Position numbers and translations under genes: made by a program. The notes beneath the pieces are model-generated. The model saw only the letters and a program-made list of their open reading frames with translations. It was not told where the DNA came from and searched no databases. This document shows positions 1-8,673 of a DNA stretch of 64,000 bases, in pieces; positions within the stretch are counted from its first letter, which is position 1, and every line of letters starts with the position of its first letter. Source of the stretch: Jannaschia sp. Os4 (GTDB lineage Bacteria > Pseudomonadota > Alphaproteobacteria > Rhodobacterales > Rhodobacteraceae); the NCBI RefSeq assembly GCF_016820245.1, contig NZ_JAFCAR010000005.1, positions 557,738 to 621,737 of the forward strand, in the 5' to 3' direction.

Positions 1-66
1 GACGTCTGGACCGGTGCGATGGCCGATCTCGACGGCGACACGGCCGCGCGGCTGATCGGGGTCTAG
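1..66 (+). CDS. C-terminal end of an unidentified protein
   Basis: An open frame enters from the left edge and ends at a TAG at 64-66. Only 21 residues are visible, ending in TAARLIGV. That is too little to assign a family. The gene converges on the capsule operon to its right, with only 15 bases between the two stop codons. It could belong to the same surface-polysaccharide locus, but nothing in the visible residues shows this. Confidence 0.5.
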   Translation, partial: DVWTGAMADLDGDTAARLIGV

Positions 67-81
67 GGACGGGCGCTGCGG

Positions 82-2001
82 CTATCGCCAGAAGGGCACG
101 CTCGCGAACGCCCCCTGCAGCTTCGCGAGCCCGCGGTTCGCCGGACCCGGACAGGGCAGGGGGCCATGCGCGAGGCGGTCGACCGCCACCTCGGGCGGGC
201 AGGCCGTCCGCGTCACAGGATCGAAGTAGCGCGGGTAAGCGATCAGCGCCGCGTGAACCAAGGCGTCCAAGGACGGCCGCGCCGCCCGCCGCCGCGCGGG
301 CACCGGACCGCGGTCGTCCGTGAGCCCCCAGCCCGCGTAGAACGGCGTGCCGACGCACGACACCGGCACGCCGCGCATCAGGGCCTCGAACCCCATCAGC
401 GACGTGGCCGTCCACACCCGCGCCGCGCCGGCGATCAGCGGAACGGCGGGCGCGCCCGCCGCCACGAGGTCCGCGTCGCCCGCGTCGATGGCCCCGTCGC
501 GCAGGCCCGCCTCGACGTCCGGATGCGGCTTGTAGACGAGCACGGCCTCGGGGAACGCGGCCCGCGCCGCCCGCAGCAGCCCCTCGTTCGTGGTCCCCGG
601 CGCGCCGTGCCGCATGGACGCGTCGTCCGCGACCTGCCCGGGCACGAGGATGTAGTCCGCCGGCAGATCGGGCACGTCCCCCGCGAGGTTGTACTTGGAC
701 AGGCCCGCCTTGATTACCGCCGACCGCAGGGCCCGCGCCCGCGCCAGCGCCTCCGGCGGTCGCTTGGAGGCGGCGATCACGCAGGCCTCGAGGTCCGAGC
801 CCCGCGTCGGGTCGTAGTACATCCCGGCCCCGTCCAGCACGAGCGACAGCGGCGGCACGAGGTCTGCTCCCAGCCCCTTGGACCGCAGGAAGCCGTCCTC
901 CATCCGCACGGCCCCGTCCGGCCCGTCCCGGTCGCCCCAGACCAATGGCCGACGCCCCGCGCCGAACGACACCCGCCCCGACAGGAACCGCTTCACGTGG
1001 GGCCGCTTCCACAGGCGCGTCCCCGGCGCGGACCAGCCGTCGCGGTCCTCGCGCCACGCCCGCGCCCGCGCCTCCAGCGCGCGCACCGCCTCCACCGGGC
1101 CGCAGAGCTCGTCGCGGTGGGCGTCGTACCATTTCGGGTAGAGGACCATCGCCCCGGCGAAGAGCTGCGCGCGGGTGAGGTGGCGCGTGCGCCGGTCGAC
1201 CGGCCTGCGGTCGTCCGTGAGGCCCCAGCCCGCGTAGAAGGGCTGGCCGAGCACCACCGGCCTGTGACCGTGCAGGATCGCCTCGAATCCGAGTTGCGAC
1301 GTCACGCAATAGACCGCGACCGCCCCCGCGAAGAGGTCGGCGGGCGCCGTCGGCGCGTCCCAGAGCTCGACGTCCGGAGGCAGGGGGGCCGCGAAGTGCC
1401 CCGCGCGGTGGCCGCGCGCCGTCTCCGGGTGGGTCTTGATCAGCAGCCGGGCGTGGGGATGCTCCTCCCGCGCGGTGGCGAGCATCGTGCCGAAGGTCGC
1501 GGCGGACGCGCCGCCGAGCGCGATCGACGCGTCCCCGCTCGTCTGGTCGATCAGCAGCACGTAGCCGGGCGCGGGGGCTTCGCCGGCGGTGGCCGCGTAT
1601 TTCGTGACCTTGGCGCGCACCATCTCGTCCATGGCCGCGCGGGCGCGCCCGATCAGGTCGCCGTCGTCGAACGGGTGGTGGGCGAGCAGGTCCTCGAGGT
1701 CGGACGGCCCCCGCGCGTCGAAGTGGCAGCGCCGGTCGACCAAGAGGCCGAGCGTCGGCTCCTTCGGGCGCGCGCGGCCCGGATGCAGGGAGCGCAGCCA
1801 AGCGTCCTCGAACCGCAGGATCTCCGCGCCCGTCCGCGCGGCGACCGCCTCGGCCCGGCGGGAGGTGCCGGCATGGCCCCACGCGGCGACGGCCTCGCCC
1901 GTACGCGGGAGGCCGGTGCGAAGGTCGATGCCCGAGAGCCACGCGATGCGGCGGATGCGCGTGTCGAGGAATCCGCCCGAAACGAAGCGGGCGGTGCGCA
2001 T
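82..2001 (-). CDS. kpsC: KpsC-type capsule polysaccharide glycosyltransferase (two-domain)
   Basis: KpsC in group 2 capsule systems is a cytoplasmic beta-Kdo transferase that builds the poly-Kdo linker on the lipid anchor of the capsule. This 639-residue protein is an internal duplication, as known KpsC proteins are. The pairs are RFEDAWLRS (63-71) with RMEDGFLRS (366-374), TSQLGFEA (234-241) with TSLMGFEA (533-540), and PFYAGWGLTDDR at about 254-265 and 553-564. The length is close to the roughly 675 residues of E. coli KpsC. The ATG at 2001 lies one base after the stop of the exporter gene upstream, so it is the last gene of a kpsS-exporter-kpsC operon. No kpsM, kpsT or kpsE is in the window. 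Confidence 0.9.
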   Translation of the reverse strand: MRTARFVSGGFLDTRIRRIAWLSGIDLRTGLPRTGEAVAAWGHAGTSRRAEAVAARTGAEILRFEDAWLRSLHPGRARPKEPTLGLLVDRRCHFDARGPSDLEDLLAHHPFDDGDLIGRARAAMDEMVRAKVTKYAATAGEAPAPGYVLLIDQTSGDASIALGGASAATFGTMLATAREEHPHARLLIKTHPETARGHRAGHFAAPLPPDVELWDAPTAPADLFAGAVAVYCVTSQLGFEAILHGHRPVVLGQPFYAGWGLTDDRRPVDRRTRHLTRAQLFAGAMVLYPKWYDAHRDELCGPVEAVRALEARARAWREDRDGWSAPGTRLWKRPHVKRFLSGRVSFGAGRRPLVWGDRDGPDGAVRMEDGFLRSKGLGADLVPPLSLVLDGAGMYYDPTRGSDLEACVIAASKRPPEALARARALRSAVIKAGLSKYNLAGDVPDLPADYILVPGQVADDASMRHGAPGTTNEGLLRAARAAFPEAVLVYKPHPDVEAGLRDGAIDAGDADLVAAGAPAVPLIAGAARVWTATSLMGFEALMRGVPVSCVGTPFYAGWGLTDDRGPVPARRRAARPSLDALVHAALIAYPRYFDPVTRTACPPEVAVDRLAHGPLPCPGPANRGLAKLQGAFASVPFWR

Positions 2002-2002
2002 G

Positions 2003-3130
2003 TCAGCGCACGCCGAGCGCCGCCGCCCCCTGCGTCGCGCCGCCCAGCGTGCCGAGCGCGGCCGAAACGGTGCGGTTGAACGCGACGATCGGCGCCTCGG
2101 TGACGTAGAGGGTGTCGCCGTCGCGGATCAGGAAGTCGCGCGCCTCGAACATGCCGTTGGGCTCGGTCAGGTCGAGCACGTAGACGACGCGCTGCGTGCC
2201 GATCAGGTCGTCGCGGCCCATCACCCGGCGGGCCACCGCCTCCGGCTCGTTGCGGAAGACGAACACGCCCGTCGGGTTGGCGAACTGCGCCGAGAGGCCG
2301 CCGACCTGCGCGATGGCCTCGATGGCCGAGAGCGTCTGGGTCTCGAACTCCAGCCGGGTCTGCTGGTTCGTGGCGCCGAGCACCGAGAAGGCGCGGGTGT
2401 CGCGCTCGAGGAAGACCTTGTCTCCGTCGCGCACCGCGATGTCCATGCGGGGGTCGTGGAACAGGTCGCTGAACCAGACCGACTCCTTCCGGCCGCCCCG
2501 GACCACGGTCACCTTCACGACCTCGGGCGGCGCGGCGACGCCGCCGGCCGCCGCGATGATGGAGGACAGCATCCGCGTCGGACGCGAGACCGGAACCACG
2601 CCTTGCCCGCCCGCGAGGCCGACGACCGTGACCGTTGCGCCGTCGCCCGCCACACGGCGGACGAGCACCTGCGGATCGGGCGTCTGCTCGTCGAGGCGCT
2701 GGGTGATGACCCGGCGCAGCCCCTCGGGCGTGTTGCCCGCCGCGCGGATGCGGCCCGCGTAGGGGACGAAGATGAAGCCCGCGCTGTCGACCTGGACCTC
2801 GTCGATCAGCGAGGCGGAGGCGCCCGCGCTGGTCAGCAGGCCGTCCTCCACGTTCTCGTAGATCACCAGCCCGAGGGAGTCGCCGGGCCGGATCGTGTCC
2901 GGGCCGAGCAGGCCCGCGTTCTGGAACGCGTGGCTGAAGCCAAGGGACGGGGTGATCGCGGTCGCCGCCGTCACGCGGGCGTTGACGTCGACCACGAAGG
3001 CGTCGCCCTCGCGCATGACCGATCCGGCGAAGATCTCGCGCTTGGTCGGCCCCGAGCGGGGAAGGATGTCGCAGGCGGCGGTCGCCGCCACCAGCGCGAC
3101 AAGCGCGGTGGTGTTGAGTAGTCGTGCCAT
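2003..3130 (-). CDS. Outer-membrane polysaccharide export protein (Wza/KpsD family)
   Basis: This is a 375-residue periplasmic or outer-membrane protein of the polysaccharide-export (PES) family with SLBB repeats, expected to form the outer-membrane exit channel for capsule. The N-terminus is a signal peptide ending near Cys20. The -3 residue is Thr rather than the usual Leu or Val, so lipidation is likely but the lipobox is atypical. A PES domain follows (IRPGDSLGLVIYE, about 85-170, with the conserved PYAGRI stretch), then two SLBB-like units (about 175-260 and 265-350). The length matches Wza (about 380) rather than the longer E. coli KpsD. It lies between kpsS and kpsC in one operon, which supports a capsule role. 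Confidence 0.85.
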   Translation of the reverse strand: MARLLNTTALVALVAATAACDILPRSGPTKREIFAGSVMREGDAFVVDVNARVTAATAITPSLGFSHAFQNAGLLGPDTIRPGDSLGLVIYENVEDGLLTSAGASASLIDEVQVDSAGFIFVPYAGRIRAAGNTPEGLRRVITQRLDEQTPDPQVLVRRVAGDGATVTVVGLAGGQGVVPVSRPTRMLSSIIAAAGGVAAPPEVVKVTVVRGGRKESVWFSDLFHDPRMDIAVRDGDKVFLERDTRAFSVLGATNQQTRLEFETQTLSAIEAIAQVGGLSAQFANPTGVFVFRNEPEAVARRVMGRDDLIGTQRVVYVLDLTEPNGMFEARDFLIRDGDTLYVTEAPIVAFNRTVSAALGTLGGATQGAAALGVR

Positions 3131-3211
3131 GCTCGTCCCGGCGCGGTCGCGCCGCCTCTGCCTCTGCTCGGGCGGGTTGATCCCGCCTCTCGCGTCATCG
3201 TTTCGGTAGGC

Positions 3212-4492
3212 CTAGCCGCCCACCAGCTTCAACATCCGTCGCGGCGCGGGAGTCCCTGCGTCCAGCGCGTCGTAGGGATCGTGTCCCGAGAGCATCATGT
3301 CGCCCACTTGTCGCAACAATTGGCGACGCCCGCGGGCCGAGTAGAAGCCGCCCGCGATCTGCGACGTCTCGAGGAGGTAGTGCCGGTAGGCCCGGTAGGC
3401 GCGGCTGTCGGGGCGCGCGGGGTCCGCGAAGAACGCCGGGAGGGGCTGGTCGCTGACGAACTCGGGCTTGGAGTAGACCGAGCGCCCCGTCGCCTTGACC
3501 GGAAGCCCGCGCCACAGCGCCTGCTGGGCGGCCGTCGAGTTGACGGTCACCGCGCTGCGCGCCTCGTCGAGGAGGCCGCCGAGCTTGCCGCCCCGCAAGT
3601 AGTGCACCCGTCCGCCGAGCCCGTGACGCGCTGTGAGGTCGCGGATCGCGGCCCGCACGTTCGCGCGCCCGTCCTCTAGGGGGTGGGCCTTGAACACCAG
3701 ATGGTGGTGGGGCGGCGCGCCCTCGGCGAAGGCGGCGACGACCTCGGAGAGGAAATCCTCGATTCGCGCGTAGCCGGAGTGCTCGGTGAAGCTCGCGTCG
3801 TGGGCGAGCTGCAGCAGGCACAGGTGATAGGGGAACCCGCCATGGGTCACGCGGCGCTGGGCGATCCGGCGCGACAGGGCGGTGAACGGCATGGTCACGA
3901 GGCGGCGCAGGTAGAGCCGCGTCTCGCGCACCACCGAGACGCCCCGGTGGGGGCGGAAGTTCGGATAGCCCCGGCCCAGGAGCACGAAGGCATGGTAGAG
4001 CGCGCCGTAGAACACGTGGTGGCGCATGTCCCCCCAATGGGCCGGCGGGTCGGGCAGGTCGAGGTCGAGCGCCTCGAGCGCGGCCCGCATCTCCGGCACG
4101 GTGCGGTCCATCAGCCGGGAATGGGCGTTCGCGCCGCCGCGCTCGTAGGACACCCACCACGGGCGGAGGTAGCCTTCCTCGAAGACGTGCACGGCGATGC
4201 CGCGCGCCTTCGCGGCCGAGACCGCGGCCGCGTGGACGGGGCGGGTGTCGCCATAGAGCACGAGGTCCGTGATCCGTCGCGCGTCCATGAGGTCCCCCGC
4301 CTCGGCGGCCCACGCCTCGGGCGTCCCGCGGAAGGGGACGTAGGTGGCGCGGTCCGGCCAGAACGCCGCGTCGCCCGCGTTGAAGCCCACGCGGAGCACC
4401 TCGGCCCCCGCCGCGCGCATCAAGCGCGCCAGCTGGGCGAAGAAGGGCCCGTGCGGCCCTTGGAGGAACATCATGCGGCGTGGCTCGCGCAT
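3212..4492 (-). CDS. kpsS: KpsS-type capsule polysaccharide glycosyltransferase
   Basis: KpsS adds the first beta-Kdo residue to the phosphatidylglycerol anchor of group 2 capsules and acts before KpsC at the cytoplasmic membrane. The product (426 residues from the chosen start) opens with MREPRRMMFLQGPHGPFF, which holds the family's glycine-rich start. Near the C-terminal third it has the nucleotide-sugar stretch VTVNSTAAQQALWRGLPVK. A longer frame begins at 4555, but the ATG at 4492 has a clear AAGGAG nine bases upstream and matches the family N-terminus, so I prefer it. It is the first gene of the capsule operon and diverges from ribE; the control region is about 134 bases long. Confidence 0.88.
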   Translation of the reverse strand: MREPRRMMFLQGPHGPFFAQLARLMRAAGAEVLRVGFNAGDAAFWPDRATYVPFRGTPEAWAAEAGDLMDARRITDLVLYGDTRPVHAAAVSAAKARGIAVHVFEEGYLRPWWVSYERGGANAHSRLMDRTVPEMRAALEALDLDLPDPPAHWGDMRHHVFYGALYHAFVLLGRGYPNFRPHRGVSVVRETRLYLRRLVTMPFTALSRRIAQRRVTHGGFPYHLCLLQLAHDASFTEHSGYARIEDFLSEVVAAFAEGAPPHHHLVFKAHPLEDGRANVRAAIRDLTARHGLGGRVHYLRGGKLGGLLDEARSAVTVNSTAAQQALWRGLPVKATGRSVYSKPEFVSDQPLPAFFADPARPDSRAYRAYRHYLLETSQIAGGFYSARGRRQLLRQVGDMMLSGHDPYDALDAGTPAPRRMLKLVGG

Positions 4493-4626
4493 CCGGGCGG
4501 ACTCCTTGCGACCGCGCCATTGTTTCCACGGCGCCGGGCGGAGGGAAGGCGGCATTGCGGCGCGATTGCGGCGGCTGGACCCCTCGGCGGCGTCCCGCTA
4601 GGCCGGGCCGCGAAGGAGATGCGCCC

Positions 4627-5226
4627 ATGTTCACCGGCATCGTCACCGACATCGGCACCGTCCGCGCCTTGGAGCGGCGCGGCGACCTGCGAGCGCGCAT
4701 CGGGACGGGCTACGACCCCGACGGGATCGACCTCGGCGCGTCCATCGCCTGCGACGGGTGCTGCCTGACGGTCGTGGACCGGGGACGGGACGGGGGGCGC
4801 GGATGGTTCGACGTGGACGTCTCCGCCGAAAGCCTGTCCAAGACGAGCTTGGGCGACTGGGCGGAGGGGCGGCGCGTGAACCTCGAGCGTGCGCTCAGGG
4901 TCGGCGACGAGCTAGGCGGCCACATCGTCTCGGGGCACGTGGACGGCGTGGCGCGGATCGTCGAGGCGCGGCCCGAGGGGGATTCCCTGCGGCTCGTGTT
5001 CGAGGCGCCGGAGGCCCTCGCGCGGTTCGTGGCGCCCAAGGGCTCCGTCGCGCTCAACGGCACGTCGCTCACGGTGAACGAGGTCGAGGGCGAGCGCTTC
5101 GGCGTCAACCTGATCCCCCACACCCGCGACGTGACCACGTGGGGCGAGCGCGGGGTCGGCGACCGGGTGAACCTCGAGATCGACACGCTGGCCCGCTACG
5201 TCGCCCGCCTGCGGGAGTTCGGGTGA
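4627..5226 (+). CDS. ribE: Riboflavin synthase, alpha chain
   Basis: It dismutates two molecules of 6,7-dimethyl-8-ribityllumazine into riboflavin and a pyrimidinedione, the last step of riboflavin synthesis. The protein has 199 residues, starts with the family hallmark MFTGIV, and contains two lumazine-binding repeats. The first includes CDGCCLTVVD (about 42-51) and the second LNGTSLTVNEV (about 143-153). AAGGAG lies eight bases before the ATG. It is the first of three rib genes in the window, with ribB and ribH further on along the same strand. The downstream small gene overlaps its stop codon. In some annotations the symbol for this enzyme is ribC. Confidence 0.95.
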   Translation: MFTGIVTDIGTVRALERRGDLRARIGTGYDPDGIDLGASIACDGCCLTVVDRGRDGGRGWFDVDVSAESLSKTSLGDWAEGRRVNLERALRVGDELGGHIVSGHVDGVARIVEARPEGDSLRLVFEAPEALARFVAPKGSVALNGTSLTVNEVEGERFGVNLIPHTRDVTTWGERGVGDRVNLEIDTLARYVARLREFG

Positions 5227-5432
5227 GGGGCGTCGTCGAGGCGTCCCTCGAGGACGCCACCGGCGACCGCTGCGTCGACCTGATCCGCGGCGAGGGGTGG
5301 GCGTGGGCCGAGTGCCGCCGCGATCCCGAGGACGCCCACGGCTGGCGCAGGCTCCATCCGCCGCGCGGGGGCTACGCGGATCGGGCGGCGGCGGAAGCGG
5401 GCGCGCGGGCCGGCGTCGGCTGGCTCGCCTGA
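5223..5432 (+). CDS. Small conserved hypothetical protein
   Basis: This 69-residue frame starts at a GTG that overlaps the ribE stop (GTGA), so its translation is probably coupled to ribE. The product is acidic at the N-terminus and ends in an Ala/Arg-rich segment finishing GVGWLA. Short Rhodobacteraceae proteins of this general look (a D-R-C-V-D-L-I-R start and an Ala-rich end with a terminal W-L) are familiar, but I cannot name a family or function. Good codon usage and the coupled start argue that it is real. Confidence 0.6.
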   Translation: MRGVVEASLEDATGDRCVDLIRGEGWAWAECRRDPEDAHGWRRLHPPRGGYADRAAAEAGARAGVGWLA

Positions 5433-5497
5433 CGCCGCCCGGCCCGCCCGGAGCGCGATTGCCCCACCGGGATGGCACGCCCCCCCGGGACGAGGGG

Positions 5498-6004
5498 CTA
5501 GACGCGTGGACGGTCGAGGACGAAGGACCGTTCGGTCGCAGGATCGACGGCGAAGGCGGCCTCCACCTCCGCCTCGCGCCACCCCATCCGGTCCAGCACC
5601 GCGAGGGCGGCCCCGTTGTGCCGATCGGTGATGGCCACGATCCGCGCCGCGTCCGTCGCTGCCCAGACCCATCCGGCCGCGAGCGCCACGGCGGCCCGCG
5701 CGATGCCGCTGCCATGCGCCTCCGCCGCCAGCGTGATCCCCATCTCCACGGCCCCGTGCGCCGGGTGCAGCCCCATGTCGCCGACCAGCCGCCCCTCCAC
5801 CTCGACGGCGATCTGCGTCCACCGCCCCGGCGCGAGGAGCGCGCCGTCGTCCGCCAGCATCGCCTCCGCCCCCGCTGGCGTCATGTCCCCGTGCGACTGC
5901 AGCCCCACCACCGCCGGGTCGGTGCGGTAGGCGAGGAAGGAGTCGAGGTCGCCCGGCGCGAGCCGCCGCAGCGTGACGCGCCTGTCGGTGATCGGAAGCT
6001 CCAT
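5498..6004 (-). CDS. GNAT-family N-acetyltransferase
   Basis: The 168-residue product resembles the RimJ/RimL branch of GNAT acetyltransferases, which transfer acetyl from acetyl-CoA to an amino group. The N-terminal TDRRVTLRRLAPGDLDSFLAYR is the usual first strand and helix. The middle segment GITLAAEAHGSGIARAAVA carries the acetyl-CoA pyrophosphate loop (G-x-G/A pattern). The C-terminal DRHNGAALAVLDRMGW matches the typical N-x-x-S-x-x-V-x-x-K-x-G-F region with changes. The frame could extend further upstream, but the ATG at 6004 fits the family start. It diverges from the next gene. The substrate is unknown. Confidence 0.8.
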   Translation of the reverse strand: MELPITDRRVTLRRLAPGDLDSFLAYRTDPAVVGLQSHGDMTPAGAEAMLADDGALLAPGRWTQIAVEVEGRLVGDMGLHPAHGAVEMGITLAAEAHGSGIARAAVALAAGWVWAATDAARIVAITDRHNGAALAVLDRMGWREAEVEAAFAVDPATERSFVLDRPRV

Positions 6005-6048
6005 GCGCGAAGCTTGCTCCTGCGCCGCGGCCGGCGCAACGTCGGCAT

Positions 6049-6588
6049 ATGACCCACGGCATCGGCCACAACTCCAACCACGACCCCGACGGCTACGCGG
6101 GCCGGCTTCACCTCTGGCGCCGCGCCCGCGCCGACCTCGTCGCGCCGCGCCTGCCGATCGAGATCGTCCGCATGCGGGTTCGCCGCGCTGCAGCATTGGG
6201 CCTCCCCTACAAGACCTACGCGTCGATCCGGGCCACCACGGGGCGCGACGTGATCGCGCTGCTGTTCTCGTCCAACGCGCTCGACATGCGGCCCGCGCCG
6301 GCCCCGGCGGCGCTGGAGAAGCTCGCGGGGGTCGCGGCGGAGCGCGGCGTGCTCGTCCATCTCCCGCTCCCCGACGACGCGCCGCCGCCGCTCGACTGGG
6401 CCGCCCGCGCCCCGCCCTTCACCGACACGTGGGGGGCGATGCGCCGCCGCCTCGACGGCGTCCTCGCGGCCCGCGCCCTGCCGCGCGACGGGGTCGTGAT
6501 GGTCGGCGCCACCGCCGTCGAGCGCGAATGGTGCGCCGCCGCCCGCGCGGCGGGCTGGGTCTCGCGCGAGGCGTATTTCGGCGGCTGA
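6049..6588 (+). CDS. Conserved hypothetical protein
   Basis: A 179-residue soluble protein starting MTHGIGHNSNHDPDG. I do not recognise a named family. The central part (RTTGRDVIALLFSSNAL, about 62-78) reads like the core of an alpha/beta domain, and the end (VGATAVEREWCAAARAAGWVSREAYFGG) is well ordered. No signal peptide or membrane segment is visible. It diverges from the GNAT gene with 44 bases between start codons, so the two may share a promoter region. An SDR gene follows 50 bases later on the same strand. Confidence 0.65.
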   Translation: MTHGIGHNSNHDPDGYAGRLHLWRRARADLVAPRLPIEIVRMRVRRAAALGLPYKTYASIRATTGRDVIALLFSSNALDMRPAPAPAALEKLAGVAAERGVLVHLPLPDDAPPPLDWAARAPPFTDTWGAMRRRLDGVLAARALPRDGVVMVGATAVEREWCAAARAAGWVSREAYFGG

Positions 6589-6638
6589 GCTTGCAGGGGT
6601 CGCCCGGCGTCCCGACCTAGAGGCCGAAGGAGACGCCC

Positions 6639-7403
6639 ATGCCCAACCTCGCCCTCGTCACCGGCGCCACCTCCGGCATCGGACGCGCCCTCGCCGAACT
6701 GCACGCGTCGAAGGGGGGCGACCTCCTGCTCGTGGCCCGCCGCGCGGCCGAGCTCGCCGACCTGAAGGCCGAGCTGGAGGCGAAGGGCGTCGGCGTCGAT
6801 ACCGTCGCCGCCGACCTCGGCACGCCGGAGGGCCTCGCCGCGACGACCGCCGCCGCCGAGGGGCGGGAGGTGGACCTGCTGGTGAACAACGCCGGCTTCG
6901 GCGGGCGGGGAGAGTTCGTGGACCGGCCCCTCGACGACGACCTCGCCATGGTGGACCTGAACGTGAAGGCCGTCATGGCGCTGTGCCATGCGGTCGGGGG
7001 GGACATGGCCAACCGGGGCAGGGGCCGCATCCTCAACGTCGGCTCCACGGCGGGGCACATGCCGGGGCCGCTGCAGGCGACCTACTTCGCCACGAAGGCC
7101 TTTGTGCGCTCCTTCTCCTTCGCGCTGGACGCGGAGCTGCGGCCCAAGGGCGTGACCGTGACCGTGCTGGCCCCGGGCTACGTCGAGACCGGCTTCGCCG
7201 CGCGCGCCGATCTCGAGGGGACCAAGCTGACCAAGTCGGGTGCGACCCCAGCCGACGTGGCCAAGGTCGGCTACGACGGCGCGATGGCGGGCAAGCTGGA
7301 GGTCATCAACGACCGCAAGCTGGCGCTCATGCTCAACACGGTGGGCCGGGTGGCCCCGGCGCGCGCGATGATGGCGATGATCCGGGACATGCAGACGAAG
7401 TGA
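6639..7403 (+). CDS. Short-chain dehydrogenase/reductase (SDR family)
   Basis: A classical SDR of 254 residues, an NAD(P)-dependent oxidoreductase of unknown substrate. It shows the cofactor motif TGATSGIG (8-15), the structural LVNNAGFGG (about 81-89), the catalytic Ser in NVGSTAGH, and the YFATK active-site motif (about 149-153). The C-terminal half has the usual APGYVETGF stretch. An acidic or basic residue after the Gly motif that would settle NAD or NADP preference is not decisive here; Arg34-Arg35 would favour NADP. GGAG precedes the ATG. It lies 63 bases upstream of ribB on the same strand, but a direct link to riboflavin synthesis is not evident. Confidence 0.9.
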   Translation: MPNLALVTGATSGIGRALAELHASKGGDLLLVARRAAELADLKAELEAKGVGVDTVAADLGTPEGLAATTAAAEGREVDLLVNNAGFGGRGEFVDRPLDDDLAMVDLNVKAVMALCHAVGGDMANRGRGRILNVGSTAGHMPGPLQATYFATKAFVRSFSFALDAELRPKGVTVTVLAPGYVETGFAARADLEGTKLTKSGATPADVAKVGYDGAMAGKLEVINDRKLALMLNTVGRVAPARAMMAMIRDMQTK

Positions 7404-7466
7404 CGCACAGTCGCCGTGCGCGTCGCCGGGTGGCGCGGGGCGCGTGGCGGGCGTAGGAGGCAGGCC

Positions 7467-8585
7467 ATGGCAGACCCCATCCCCTTCGAGGCCCCCGGGC
7501 CGGTCGAGCGCGACCATTCGGACGTGATCTCCCCCATCGAGGACATCCTCGAGGACGCGCGCAACGGGCGCATGTTCGTGCTGGTGGACCACGAGGACCG
7601 CGAGAACGAGGGCGACCTCGTGATCCCGGCGCAGATGGCGACGCCCGACGCGATCAACTTCATGGCGACCCACGGGCGCGGCCTGATCTGCCTGACGCTG
7701 CCGGGCGAGCGGATCGACGCGCTGGGCCTGCCGCTGATGGCGTCCAACAACTCCTCGCGCCACGAGACGGCCTTCACCGTCTCGATCGAGGCGCGCGAGG
7801 GGGTGTCCACCGGCATCTCGGCCCATGACCGGGCGCGCACGGTCGCGGTGGCCATCGACGCGTCCAAGGGCGCGTCCGACATCGCCACGCCGGGCCACGT
7901 CTTCCCGCTGCGCGCCCGCGACGGCGGCGTGCTGGTCCGGGCGGGGCACACGGAGGCGGCGACCGACATCGCGCGGCTGGCGGGGCTGATCCCGGCGGGG
8001 GTGATCTGCGAGATCATGAAGGAGGACGGGGAGATGGCGCGCCTGCCGGACCTCGTGGCCTTCGCGCAGCGCCACGGGCTGAAGATCGGCACGATCAGCG
8101 ACTTGATCTCCTACCGCCGCCGCCACGACAACCTCGTGCGCGAGACCGAGAGCCGGGAGGTCGCCTCGCGCCACGGCGGGCGCTGGCGGATGCGGGTGTT
8201 CACAGACGCCACGCAGGGGTCCGAGCACGTGGTGCTGACGATGGGCGACCTGTCCACGCCGGCGCCGGTGCTGACGCGGATGCACGCGCTGGACCCCTTG
8301 GAGGACGTGCTGGGCCTCGGCGACAGCGACCTCGCCCGCGCGATGGGCATCGTGGCCGAGGAGGGGCGCGGCGTCGTGGTCCTGCTGCGCGACACGGAGA
8401 TGAAGCTGGGCACCGGCGGCGTCTCGCCCGAGACGCTGCGGCGCTACGGGCTGGGCGCGCAGATCCTCGCGGCACTCGGCCTGCACGAGATCGAGTTGCT
8501 CACCAACTCCGGCAAGCCGAAGGTCGTGGGCCTCGACGCCTACGGTCTGACCATCACGGGCACGCGCCCCATCCCGAAGGACTAG
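7467..8585 (+). CDS. ribB: 3,4-dihydroxy-2-butanone-4-phosphate synthase with a degenerate GTP cyclohydrolase II domain
   Basis: The N-terminal half (about 20-215 of 372) is a complete RibB domain that converts ribulose 5-phosphate into the four-carbon precursor of lumazine. It carries DHEDRENEGDLV, THGRGLICL and EAREGVSTGISAHDR, which hold the acidic and His residues of the active site. The C-terminal half aligns with RibA but has lost its chemistry. The zinc-binding stretch (His-Ser-Glu-Cys... Cys-Asp-Cys in RibA) is replaced by HALDPLEDVLGLGDSD, with no cysteine, and the catalytic RQEGR segment is missing. The ATG at 7467 has AGGAGG upstream; an earlier GTG at 7416 does not. I expect only the RibB reaction. 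ribH follows. Confidence 0.9.
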   Translation: MADPIPFEAPGPVERDHSDVISPIEDILEDARNGRMFVLVDHEDRENEGDLVIPAQMATPDAINFMATHGRGLICLTLPGERIDALGLPLMASNNSSRHETAFTVSIEAREGVSTGISAHDRARTVAVAIDASKGASDIATPGHVFPLRARDGGVLVRAGHTEAATDIARLAGLIPAGVICEIMKEDGEMARLPDLVAFAQRHGLKIGTISDLISYRRRHDNLVRETESREVASRHGGRWRMRVFTDATQGSEHVVLTMGDLSTPAPVLTRMHALDPLEDVLGLGDSDLARAMGIVAEEGRGVVVLLRDTEMKLGTGGVSPETLRRYGLGAQILAALGLHEIELLTNSGKPKVVGLDAYGLTITGTRPIPKD

Positions 8586-8592
8586 GGCCGCC

Positions 8593-8653
8593 CTCCCCGG
8601 GTGCGCCCCGGGACCTCCGGCCAGAGAGATTCCCGGGCCGAGCCCGGGGACGA
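8593..8653. repeat. Intergenic palindromic repeat, copy A
   Basis: Two inverted arms lie between ribB and ribH: TCCCCGGG...CCCCGGGA (in 8593-8616) and TCCCGGG...CCCGGGGA (in 8631-8653). Each arm is itself a palindrome around a 4- to 5-base centre. A related structure occurs at 51604-51701. This looks like a copy of the interspersed CCCGGG palindromes often seen between alphaproteobacterial genes. Confidence 0.7.
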
Positions 8654-8673
8654 CAGCGAACAGGAGACGACCC

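Noticed and set aside
1589..3121. A 510-residue plus-strand frame opposite kpsC and the exporter gene
   Set aside because: Low-complexity His/Arg/Ala/Asp composition typical of an antisense frame in high-GC DNA; the minus-strand genes have clear family motifs.
7404..7466. An FMN riboswitch before ribB
   Set aside because: The gap is only 63 bases and shows none of the conserved FMN-element segments; the other rib genes also lack room for one.
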